From contig CAYWSE010000013.1 of the NCBI GenBank assembly GCA_964461025.1, positions 1-64,000 of the forward strand: a DNA stretch of 64,000 bases. Direction: 5' to 3'. Positions within the stretch are counted from its first letter, which is position 1; each line of letters opens with the position of its first letter. Shown here piece after piece: positions 43,770-51,756 of the stretch. A model generated the notes under the pieces. It saw nothing but the letters and a program-made list of their open reading frames with translations. It was not told the origin of the DNA and did no database searches. The position numbers and the translations under genes are program-made. The stretch comes from JAHBVL01 sp964461025 (GTDB taxonomy: Bacteria > Chloroflexota > Chloroflexia > Thermomicrobiales > UBA6265).

Positions 43770-43970
43770 GTGAAAGTTCATTTCGACCCCGAAGCAGATG
43801 CCATTTACCTTCGCCTGGACGATTCCACTATCGTGGAGTCAGAAGAAGTGCATCCCGGCTTCATCCTCGATTTCAACGAGCAGAACAACGTCGTCGCCAT
43901 CGAGGTGCTGCACGTCCGCTCGCGACTTCCCGACGCAGACCTCACGAAGCTCGATTTCGAGGTCGCCTGA
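43770..43970 (+). CDS. DUF2283 family protein
   Basis: Small protein, 66 residues, matching the DUF2283 pattern: VHFDPEADAIYLRLDD at the start, PGFILDFNEQNNVVAIEVLH in the middle. Function unknown; members often lie near toxin-antitoxin genes. GTG start. Confidence 0.8.
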   Translation: MKVHFDPEADAIYLRLDDSTIVESEEVHPGFILDFNEQNNVVAIEVLHVRSRLPDADLTKLDFEVA

Positions 43971-43982
43971 TGTTGTAATCGC

Positions 43983-44015
43983 CGCGACCCCGGGCAAAGC
44001 TTGCCCGGGGGTCGC
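43983..44015. terminator. hairpin between DUF2283 and giant-protein genes
   Basis: GCGACCCCGGGCAA and TTGCCCGGGGGTCGC pair over about 14 bp with a short loop, between convergent genes. Confidence 0.75.
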
Positions 44016-44049
44016 GTAGGCATAATCGCTGGCAACTGAGGGCCGACGA

Positions 44050-47000
44050 CTATGTCACGCCGCAGTTGTAGACCCTGACTTCGATCTGGTCACCTTCGTT
44101 GACCACCAGATTGCCGTTGACGTCGAAGGCATCCGAATCGATCAGGCAGGCGGTGTCGGGAAGCTCCTGTACGGAGTACACGCCTTCCATCGCCGCCAGC
44201 GCCGAGCCGTCTTCACCGGTCGTCACGGTGACCGGTTCGTCGCCGCCCTCGATCGGTGCAAACGCAATCGTAGCGCCGTCGGGCCAGGGCGCGCATTGCG
44301 CCACGATCACCGTTGCGCCGGGGCAGGCGAACTTGAGGACCGTCACCTCGCCGCCCGGCGCCTCTTCCGGAACATTGAACCAGTCGCACTCGAGTGTTTC
44401 ACCCGGTTCCAGCGTCACGCCGATTCGGCCATCCGGTCCGGCGAAGGCGAAGGGGATGAACGGATTGTCCTGCTGGAAGTCGCGCCGATCCGACGTGCAG
44501 GTATTGATGAATGCCGCAATCGTTCCTGGCGGCAACTCCTCGGTGAGCAGGTAGGACCCGGCTGCAAGGCCGGAGAACGCCACAACGCCCTCTCCATCGT
44601 CGCCGGTCAGACCGCTCTGCGCGGCGAACGCCGGATCGTCAATGCTCTCCAGCCCGTAGCTGATGTCGTCGGTCAGCTCGGTGCAGTCCAAACCGGCATC
44701 TGCGTCGTCGGCCAGAACATCGTATGCCCCTTCGCAGGTGTACTTGGTGATGAGCAGGTTGGCTGGTGTGGCCGGATCGACCGGTGGCAACGTCGAAACG
44801 CCCTCTCCTCCAGTCCCACTCGACGGAAACGTCGGCTGCAACGGCGTGTGGCCGGTCGAAGGCGGGGAGACATCTGGGGGCTCCCAGCCGCTTGGCAAGT
44901 CGAACCAGACGCACGTCACGACGTACCCATAATCCAGATGGAGTTTGATCGTCCGGTTGTAGACGTCGGCCCGCTGGTAGCTGGTTGTGCCGTGAGGCGT
45001 CGCGAACTGACAGAAAGCCACGAACCCGGAGTATCCCTGCGGCAGCGTCTCCTGAATCACGTACGATCCCGATTCGAGCTCCTCCAGGTGAATCTGACCT
45101 GACTCGTTCGTCGTCTCTGGTTGCTGCTGACCGCCGTCCAATCCATACAGGTATTCGACATGCGCTCCCGGCTGATGGCAGTTGCTCAGGAACTGGTGAT
45201 AGTTCCAGTGCCAGTCGGCGCCTTCCGGGCAGTTGTACTTCTGAATCCAGACGTGCGGGGCTTCGTCTTCGTATGGCGCGTTGTACCACTCGCACCACAG
45301 CACGTACGGATCGTCGATATGCGCGGTGACTTCATAGCCGTTGTCGAACGGTCGATCTTCCCACGACGTGGGAGGAATGTATGCCGCGCCGGAGAGTCCG
45401 CAATAGACTCGCCAGGGCGCGTACTCTTCTGGCGGGTACTCCTGGATCCACACCTGACCGATCGGCACGTTTTCCGCCGTGGCGACGCCAGTGGGACTCG
45501 TCGTCGTCGTCGCAGAGTATCCGTTGCCACCTTTCACCACGAATTCGACTGAAGGCGCGGCTTCGGTGCAGGCATTGTGGAATTCGTCGCGGGAGTGATA
45601 GTCGTACTCCTGCTCGCAGTTGTATTTGATGATCACGACATAGCCGTGGTCATCGACCGGCGCGTTGTACCAGACGCAATAGATCTGGTAGCCGCCCTGC
45701 ACGTGCAGTTCGGCGCCTGGCGTGTTCGAGTGCTCGTCCCAGGTTCCGCTGTAGGTGGGATCGGTTGGGCTGACCGAGCCCTTCGGGTAGGTCGTGCAAT
45801 AGACGCGCACGACCTGATAGCCATCGATGGCCGTTTCGGTCAGCGTATATTGGGAGGCTGGAACATCCGGCCATTCGAGCAGGCCAAACCCATCGGTCGA
45901 TGAGGTGTTGCTCGATCCTCCTGACTCGGTCAATGTGAACTCAACGCTGCCCTGCGGTTGCGTGCAGTTCTCCGCGAGTTCTTCGCGAGACGCGGCGTAA
46001 TAGTCATAATCCTCGTGACAATTGTATTTGAGGACGGTGATGTGGCCGTCGTCATCATGCTGCTGATTGAACCACCAGCATTCAAAGGTGTATCCGCCCG
46101 CCAGATACCAGGAGAGCTGATCATCTTCAGTCGCGAATGCAACCGGATCGCCCGGCGTCGTCGTGTACTGGCTGCAGTGAACCGCCAGGGTGAGGTATCC
46201 CTCCCGCGGCGTTTCCGCGATCAGAATCGACCCCGGCGCGACACCGTTGTATTCGGCATACCCGTTCAAGTCGGTCGGTCCGCCGCTGGTTCCACCATCG
46301 CCGCCGGTGATGTCGAAGTTCACGCCTTCTTCGGCGGCGGTGCAGGACGCAACCATGTCCGCATGGAGCGCGTCGCCGGGATCGGAACCGGCCGGGCAGA
46401 GATACTTGTGGATGATGATCTGGATCGGCGCCCCTTCTGTGCCTTGCGAGGGCGGGAAATTGAACCAGAAGCATTCCAGCACGTAGTCCTGCTGCCGGTC
46501 AAACGTGTGCCCCCAGTTTTCCACAGGCTGCTCGTCGAATGTGACCAGTACTCGCCCGGTCGTGACTGGGTACGTTGCACAGAGAATGAGTGGCGGTCCC
46601 CAACCTTCCCGTGGCAGTTCACTGATGCGGGACGAGCCAGTGGGGACGCCTGATATGACAGCGGTGCCCGTCTCATCGGTGGACCCGGAGCCAACGCTGG
46701 TTCCTCCCTGTTCGACACCGAAGCTGACTCCTGCGGCGGGTTGCTGGCAGCCGTTGAACAACCACTCGAACGGCGAGCGTCCTCCTTGCGGCTCCGCCGG
46801 ATAGCCGGGCGGGCAATCGTATTTGTGCAGCACGATGTCGCCCGGGTCGTAGGGCGCCGGTTCGTATTCGCCGTTGAACCAGGAGCAATAGAGCGTTGAG
46901 CCTGACGCCACATCGATCGCCGGAGGACTGTCCAACGGTGAACCTGGCGGAGTGGTCTGGTCCGTCGCGCAATAGACCGCCAGCGTGATGTACCCCTCGG

Positions 47001-49347
47001 TTTCCGTTTCCGCGAGGTAGTGCGTGCCTGGAGGCGAAATGAGCGGAACCGTCCCGTTTGCGCCGGTAGTTCCATCGTCAACGATCTCTTCGTCCGCATT
47101 CAGCAGCGAGAAATGGAACCCTTCACCCGGATCTGTGCAGTTGTCGACATAATCCTGGTATTCCGCATCGCCACGGGTGAAGAACAAGTCGCAGACGTAT
47201 TTCGTGAGCAGGATCTGTCCTGTCTCGGCAGGAGCATTGAACCAGTGACAGACCAGCGTGTAGTTTTCGAGCACCTGGATCTGGATGAAATGAGCGACCG
47301 TGTCGACGTCGTAACCCTGGAACGGGGCGGGCTGACTGTTCTCATTCTGGGTGTTCGAGCAGAGGACACGGACCGGCGCGTACTGTGGAACTGGCCCTTC
47401 GTGTATCTGCACCGTCGATGCCGGCACATTCGTCCACGCAGCGTCGCCGCCACCGTCAGTCTGACGAGTCGATCTGAACATGTCCGAATTGGAGATGGTG
47501 AAATCGACGCCGGCGATGGTGTCAGCGCAGTTGGTCAGCAGTTCCTCGTGCGACGCATTCGCGTAGTCGTACCCTTCCGGGCATCGATACTTGACGACTT
47601 CGACGTGCGTGTTCGTCGGCGGAACGAAGTTGAACCAGTGACAGTAAAGGGTAACGCCCGCTTCCACCGTGTAGTTGAAAGACGTTTCCAGCTCACCGGC
47701 GTACTCAGCCCAAACGTTGCTGCCCGGATCGGTCGTGCAATAGACAGCGTACGAATCCTGTCCATCGGGCAAGGTTTCCTCGATCGTCACCTCGCCGGGA
47801 CCCAGGCTTGGCCAGCTGGCCTGGCCGCTGCTGTCCGACTGTGCCGGATACCCTGTGCCGCCTGACGTTGCCGTGAACTCGTAGCCAATGCCCCAGTCGG
47901 TGCATTGTTGGGCAAATGTCTCGTACGTGATCTCGCTGCCAATCTGGACTTCCAGACCGCCGCACAGGTATTTGGTGATGATGATCGAGCCGTAGTCGTC
48001 ATCGACTGGGACGTTGAAGAGATAGCAGTAGAGATCGTGTCCTTCCGGAACATCGTAGGTGACCGTGTACCTTCCATCGACGCTCGAATCGACCGCAACG
48101 AGATCGTCTTCGGACAGATTGCCATTGGCCAACGACGGTTCAATCGCATAGCAATACGCCCGCGCCAGGTAGAAGTCGGGATCGGCCGTTTCCTGAAGTT
48201 CGACAGACCCATACGGTACGCCGTGTAACTCGAGATGGCCGCTGCTGTTCGTTTCGCCTTCGGCGCTGGTCGAATCGAACGGCACTCGCATGTGCGCGCC
48301 TTCATACGGATCGCAGATGCTGTCGAGGTATTGCAGCGATGCCGCGGTCTCGTCGTAGTCCGGGGAGCAGAGGTACTTCCGGATATAGACCGTTGCTCCC
48401 TCCACTTCCGGGATGTTGTAGAAGACACAGACGACCCGATTCCCTTCAGCCGCATGCAACGACACTTTCCATGCCGACTGTTCCTCGTCGATGTTCTGTT
48501 GGTCGCTTTGCTGGTAGCTCCCGTCAGGATCGCTCGATGGTATGACACGGCAATATGCGGCGACCAATCGCCATTGGTCAGACTTCACTTCCCGAATGTC
48601 GATGCTCCCAAACGGGACGTTGGCGAAGGTCGCCTGGCCGTTTTGCCCGGTTGGCTGAGCATTGCCCAGGTCCTGTTGCAGCGAAAAATTGGCGCCCTGA
48701 TGGGGCGTCGTGCAATCCTGGGAGTAATCTTCGAGGGTGCGTGGTTCAGCATCGTAGCCAGTCTCACAGAAGTATTTCTGTATGGCTACGGTCGTGCCCT
48801 GGGTCAGTTGTGCATTGCCGTTTCCCGGCTGCACATTGAACCAGGAGCAATTCGTCAGTTCGTATGCGTTGATGTTCCCGGCGATGAACATCTCACCACC
48901 CGGCGCCCGGAAAAAGTAGCTCTGAACGTCGCCGCCGCCGGCGGCAAACTGACTCACTTCGCAATACACCCATGGTTCGAGATATCCCTGGGGCAGAGCT
49001 TCACTGACAAAGTAGTCGGCGCCGAGCGGCACATCGTTCCAGCCAAAACTGCCGGCGGATTGCTGGGTGCCGCCTTGATAACTCTGGTCGTTCGACCGGA
49101 TCGTGAACGACAGTTGTCCTTCGACCGGCAAGGTGCAGTTGGCGAATGCCTGCTGGGCGCCAGAGCTTCCAGGGTCGAATCCGGGCGGGCAGAGGTACTT
49201 CTGACCGTAATACTGTCCGGTTCCCTGCGCCGACGCAGTGTCGACTGGAAACGCAGGCAGGACACCGGTGACGATTGTGATCATCAAAAAGATGACGAGA
49301 GGGGCACTACGCAGCGAACGACGTGGAGCAAAATGCGAAGCTTGCAT
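44050..49347 (-). CDS. giant secreted protein of 13 cysteine-rich Cna-B/SpaA-like modules
   Basis: 1765 residues: a signal peptide (about 1-41, ending ASAQ) followed by 13 tandem modules of about 130 residues and no membrane anchor. Each module opens with K-Y-x-C (often K-Y-x-C-P-x-G-Y-D), has a second Cys about 20-25 residues on, a strand ending in an invariant Glu (as in LTETAIDGY or IQETLPQGY), a third Cys (V-Y-C) and a closing C-x-W-F-N. The Lys, Glu and Asn fit the isopeptide triad of Cna-B/SpaA prealbumin-like folds. The last module is a variant ending VYNCGVT. A Pro/Ser/Thr-rich linker lies between modules 11 and 12. Probably a stalk-like surface or matrix protein. The structural assignment is inferred from motifs. 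Confidence 0.8.
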   Translation of the reverse strand: MQASHFAPRRSLRSAPLVIFLMITIVTGVLPAFPVDTASAQGTGQYYGQKYLCPPGFDPGSSGAQQAFANCTLPVEGQLSFTIRSNDQSYQGGTQQSAGSFGWNDVPLGADYFVSEALPQGYLEPWVYCEVSQFAAGGGDVQSYFFRAPGGEMFIAGNINAYELTNCSWFNVQPGNGNAQLTQGTTVAIQKYFCETGYDAEPRTLEDYSQDCTTPHQGANFSLQQDLGNAQPTGQNGQATFANVPFGSIDIREVKSDQWRLVAAYCRVIPSSDPDGSYQQSDQQNIDEEQSAWKVSLHAAEGNRVVCVFYNIPEVEGATVYIRKYLCSPDYDETAASLQYLDSICDPYEGAHMRVPFDSTSAEGETNSSGHLELHGVPYGSVELQETADPDFYLARAYCYAIEPSLANGNLSEDDLVAVDSSVDGRYTVTYDVPEGHDLYCYLFNVPVDDDYGSIIITKYLCGGLEVQIGSEITYETFAQQCTDWGIGYEFTATSGGTGYPAQSDSSGQASWPSLGPGEVTIEETLPDGQDSYAVYCTTDPGSNVWAEYAGELETSFNYTVEAGVTLYCHWFNFVPPTNTHVEVVKYRCPEGYDYANASHEELLTNCADTIAGVDFTISNSDMFRSTRQTDGGGDAAWTNVPASTVQIHEGPVPQYAPVRVLCSNTQNENSQPAPFQGYDVDTVAHFIQIQVLENYTLVCHWFNAPAETGQILLTKYVCDLFFTRGDAEYQDYVDNCTDPGEGFHFSLLNADEEIVDDGTTGANGTVPLISPPGTHYLAETETEGYITLAVYCATDQTTPPGSPLDSPPAIDVASGSTLYCSWFNGEYEPAPYDPGDIVLHKYDCPPGYPAEPQGGRSPFEWLFNGCQQPAAGVSFGVEQGGTSVGSGSTDETGTAVISGVPTGSSRISELPREGWGPPLILCATYPVTTGRVLVTFDEQPVENWGHTFDRQQDYVLECFWFNFPPSQGTEGAPIQIIIHKYLCPAGSDPGDALHADMVASCTAAEEGVNFDITGGDGGTSGGPTDLNGYAEYNGVAPGSILIAETPREGYLTLAVHCSQYTTTPGDPVAFATEDDQLSWYLAGGYTFECWWFNQQHDDDGHITVLKYNCHEDYDYYAASREELAENCTQPQGSVEFTLTESGGSSNTSSTDGFGLLEWPDVPASQYTLTETAIDGYQVVRVYCTTYPKGSVSPTDPTYSGTWDEHSNTPGAELHVQGGYQIYCVWYNAPVDDHGYVVIIKYNCEQEYDYHSRDEFHNACTEAAPSVEFVVKGGNGYSATTTTSPTGVATAENVPIGQVWIQEYPPEEYAPWRVYCGLSGAAYIPPTSWEDRPFDNGYEVTAHIDDPYVLWCEWYNAPYEDEAPHVWIQKYNCPEGADWHWNYHQFLSNCHQPGAHVEYLYGLDGGQQQPETTNESGQIHLEELESGSYVIQETLPQGYSGFVAFCQFATPHGTTSYQRADVYNRTIKLHLDYGYVVTCVWFDLPSGWEPPDVSPPSTGHTPLQPTFPSSGTGGEGVSTLPPVDPATPANLLITKYTCEGAYDVLADDADAGLDCTELTDDISYGLESIDDPAFAAQSGLTGDDGEGVVAFSGLAAGSYLLTEELPPGTIAAFINTCTSDRRDFQQDNPFIPFAFAGPDGRIGVTLEPGETLECDWFNVPEEAPGGEVTVLKFACPGATVIVAQCAPWPDGATIAFAPIEGGDEPVTVTTGEDGSALAAMEGVYSVQELPDTACLIDSDAFDVNGNLVVNEGDQIEVRVYNCGVT
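44053..49212 (-). repeat. array of 13 protein modules (about 390 bp each, diverged)
   Basis: The modules are too diverged at DNA level to be recent copies but keep K-Y-x-C, Glu and C-x-W-F-N in register. The Lys and Glu are present in all 13. The terminal Asn is present in 12, with Asp in module 11 (CVWFDLP). Confidence 0.8.
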
Positions 49348-49486
49348 CGACGGACTCCTCGGCTGGTGGCAATGATTCGATTGAGGCCGGATCGCAGTAC
49401 TGTTGTATCAGAAAGTTCGCCCGATATGTCTATCTACCGTAGATGGACATTCTTCCGATCGCATCTGTAGATTGACGGAGATTGAG

Positions 49487-49984
49487 ATGGCAGAGACTGC
49501 AATAGACACGAAAGCCCGAATTGCGGCGCTGATAGCGCGGTATCGCGATGGTCATGCCGAGGTGGTTCGGTCACTCGAAGGGATCACCGAAGAAGAACTC
49601 GATTCCCCGGAAGCGCCGGAAGAATGGTCGCCGCGCCAGGTAGTGCATCACCTTGCTGATAGTGAGATGACGTCGGCAATCCGGATCAGATTGCTCGTTG
49701 CCGAAGATTCGGCCACCATCCATGGCTACGATCAGGAACTCTTTGCTGCAACGCTCCACTACGACCGGCCGATCGAGCAGTCCCTGGCGGCGTTCGGCGC
49801 GGCCCGCGCCGCGACCGCCGAGTTGCTCGATGTCCTGACTGCAGATGACTGGGCCAGCGAAGGCGTGCACACCGAGTCTGGTCCGATGTCGGCGATGAGC
49901 TGGCTCGAGTATTACGCGGATCACGCGCACGACCATGCGGATCAGATCAGGCGTGCCCGACGAGTCGCACAAAGCAGTGACTAG
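49487..49984 (+). CDS. DinB/YfiT-like four-helix protein
   Basis: DinB-superfamily protein, 165 residues, a metal-binding four-helix bundle. His candidates are in VVHHLADSE and DHAHDHADQIRRA. Members include thiol transferases and uncharacterised stress proteins. The ATG at 49487 follows CGGAGATTGAG. The upstream region has two ATCTAC/GTAGAT dyads (49433-49445 and 49462-49472). Confidence 0.8.
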   Translation: MAETAIDTKARIAALIARYRDGHAEVVRSLEGITEEELDSPEAPEEWSPRQVVHHLADSEMTSAIRIRLLVAEDSATIHGYDQELFAATLHYDRPIEQSLAAFGAARAATAELLDVLTADDWASEGVHTESGPMSAMSWLEYYADHAHDHADQIRRARRVAQSSD

Positions 49985-50019
49985 CGAACAGCGAAGTGGC
50001 GCTTTCATTGAAACGCTCA

Positions 50020-50048
50020 TTGAACCAGCTTCGATGGCGAGCTATGCT
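50020..50048 (+). promoter_or_regulatory. promoter of the second AbrB/PIN pair
   Basis: TTGAAC (50020-50025), a 17-bp spacer and TATGCT (50043-50048) lie 38 bases before the antitoxin ATG. Confidence 0.5.
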
Positions 50049-50085
50049 TCTCGGCAATCCCTGAGCACTCACGATCGGAATCACC

Positions 50086-50391
50086 ATGGACGAAACCAAG
50101 AACTACGTGACCCGTCGAATGCAGGCGAAGGTGACCGGTCGGCATGCTGTCACGCTTCCCGCCGAGCTGTGTCGCGAGCTGGGCATCGAAGTCGGCGACA
50201 CCATCGAGTTCGAAGTCGGGTACGGCCAAGCGTTGCTCCGTCCGGCGAACCGATCACGAGTGGACAGCCTGGCGGGCATCCTGAGAGATGTGTTCCCCGA
50301 TTGGGAGTCGGTCGAAGCGTTCATTGAAGAGGAGCGGTCCGGTTGGGAAGAGAGAGAAGCCCTTCTCGACGAGTTGCGCTCGCACAGCTGA
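50086..50391 (+). CDS. AbrB-type antitoxin (second VapB-like)
   Basis: 101 residues: an AbrB/SpoVT domain (RMQAKVTGRHAVTLPAELCR, then ELGIEVGDTIEFE) followed by an acidic helical tail (WESVEAFIEEERSGWEERE) for toxin binding. It overlaps the PIN gene downstream. Confidence 0.85.
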   Translation: MDETKNYVTRRMQAKVTGRHAVTLPAELCRELGIEVGDTIEFEVGYGQALLRPANRSRVDSLAGILRDVFPDWESVEAFIEEERSGWEEREALLDELRSHS

Positions 50392-50828
50392 TCGCCACGT
50401 CGCAACTGGAGAATCTCCCCATTTGGCTGGATACGTCGGCACTGCTTGCCTATCTGGAGAACACTCACCCAAATGGCGCTGTGATAGGTTCCCTGATCGA
50501 GCATCCCGGGATCAGCTGTGGTATCTCGACCATCACGGTTTCGGAGACCATCGCCGGTCCTGCCAGAAAGGGCGATGAGGTTGCGGCCCGGCGACTGCGA
50601 AACGGACTAACGAACCTGCCGAGACTACAGATCGAACCATTCGGCATGGACGCCGCAACGGCGGCAGCATGGATTCGCGCTGGCTTGGGATTGAAATTTC
50701 CCGATGCCGGGATCATCGCATCGGCTCGCCGTGCCAACGCCGTGTGCATCATCGGCAACGACCATCGCTGGCGGAACAAACCCCTGGGATTGCCGTTTCT
50801 GCTGCTCGATGAGCTCCCTCGCGGCTAG
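50343..50828 (+). CDS. PIN-domain toxin (second VapC-like)
   Basis: Putative RNase toxin with the PIN core from IWLDTSALLAYLE to IIGNDHRW; acidic residues are in LDTSAL, SETIAG, FPDAGIIA and GNDH. The start is unclear: no ATG or GTG precedes the first PIN strand. TTG 50343 (given here) would overlap the antitoxin by 49 bases, while CTG 50388 would give a 4-base CTGA overlap and fit the domain better. Confidence 0.8.
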   Translation: MGRERSPSRRVALAQLIATSQLENLPIWLDTSALLAYLENTHPNGAVIGSLIEHPGISCGISTITVSETIAGPARKGDEVAARRLRNGLTNLPRLQIEPFGMDAATAAAWIRAGLGLKFPDAGIIASARRANAVCIIGNDHRWRNKPLGLPFLLLDELPRG

Positions 50829-50837
50829 CCAGGATCG

Positions 50838-51578
50838 CTAGCGCCTGCTTTGCGTCAGAGCCAGTAAACGGAGCACTTCGACGTACAACCAGATCAGCGC
50901 TGCAAGCAGGCCGAATGCGGAATACCACTCCATGACTTTCGGAGCGCCAGACTGGATCCCTTTCGCGATCGTGTCCAGATTGAGAAAGAGATTCATCGCG
51001 GCAACGATGGCGATAACGATTGAGACGCCAATGCCCAGTGCATCGGGTTCATTCCAGAAAACGATGTCGACGCCGAATATCGACAGAATCCAGCCTGTCA
51101 TGTACATGAACAGAATGCCAATCATGGCGATGCCCAGCACGCGCACGAATGTTTTTGTGACGCGAACGATCTCCAGGTTGTAGAGCAGAACGCACACGAT
51201 GAAAATGCAAACCGTTGTCAGGAGCGCCTGGGCGACGATGCCGTCCCATGCGGTTTCGTAGACGCGCGAGATTGCGCCCATCCACAGTCCCATGAGTACG
51301 CCGTACACAGCGCCGACAATCGAGGCGAATTGCGGATTGGCCATTGCCCAGATCGAAATGGCGATCAGGACGAGATATCCGAGCAGAAACCACAGACTCG
51401 AGGTCGTCTCAATGACGGAGAGCGCGCGATTCCATCCGACCGCACCGGCAACCATGGTGATGGCGATGAAGAGGAGCGACTTGACGGTCACTCCCGGCAG
51501 CGACATGCTCGCCGCTTCCGGCTTTCCTCGCGTGGCGACGCTAATATTCTCAGCACTGAACGTTGCATCTGAAAGCAT
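50838..51578 (-). CDS. Bax inhibitor-1/YccA-like membrane protein
   Basis: About 246 residues with seven hydrophobic segments. It matches the Bax1-I-like family by TVKSLLFIAITMVAGAVGW, ASIVGAVYGVLMGLWMG, NLFLNLDTIAKGIQSGAP and WYSAFGLLAALIWLYVEVLR. Members are proposed pH-sensitive calcium leak channels. The ATG at 51578 is preferred to the frame start at 51650. Confidence 0.85.
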   Translation of the reverse strand: MLSDATFSAENISVATRGKPEAASMSLPGVTVKSLLFIAITMVAGAVGWNRALSVIETTSSLWFLLGYLVLIAISIWAMANPQFASIVGAVYGVLMGLWMGAISRVYETAWDGIVAQALLTTVCIFIVCVLLYNLEIVRVTKTFVRVLGIAMIGILFMYMTGWILSIFGVDIVFWNEPDALGIGVSIVIAIVAAMNLFLNLDTIAKGIQSGAPKVMEWYSAFGLLAALIWLYVEVLRLLALTQSRR

Positions 51579-51756
51579 CTGAGTTGCCAAGCAAGTTCTC
51601 CCCACTGACGAAATCGCTGAGCGACGATTCAACTGCGTTAATAGTGCCATGTGACTCGCCAGTTGTGATGACGGAGCTGGTCATCCTATCGACAGGATCC
51701 GTTCATACGCACGCATTCCTGGCACAGAGAGCATCTGTACCGGCCCGGACCTGGCA

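Noticed and set aside
48235..49470. 411-codon plus-strand frame opposite the giant repeat protein
   Set aside because: Antisense shadow; the minus-strand reading has a signal peptide and 13 regular modules.
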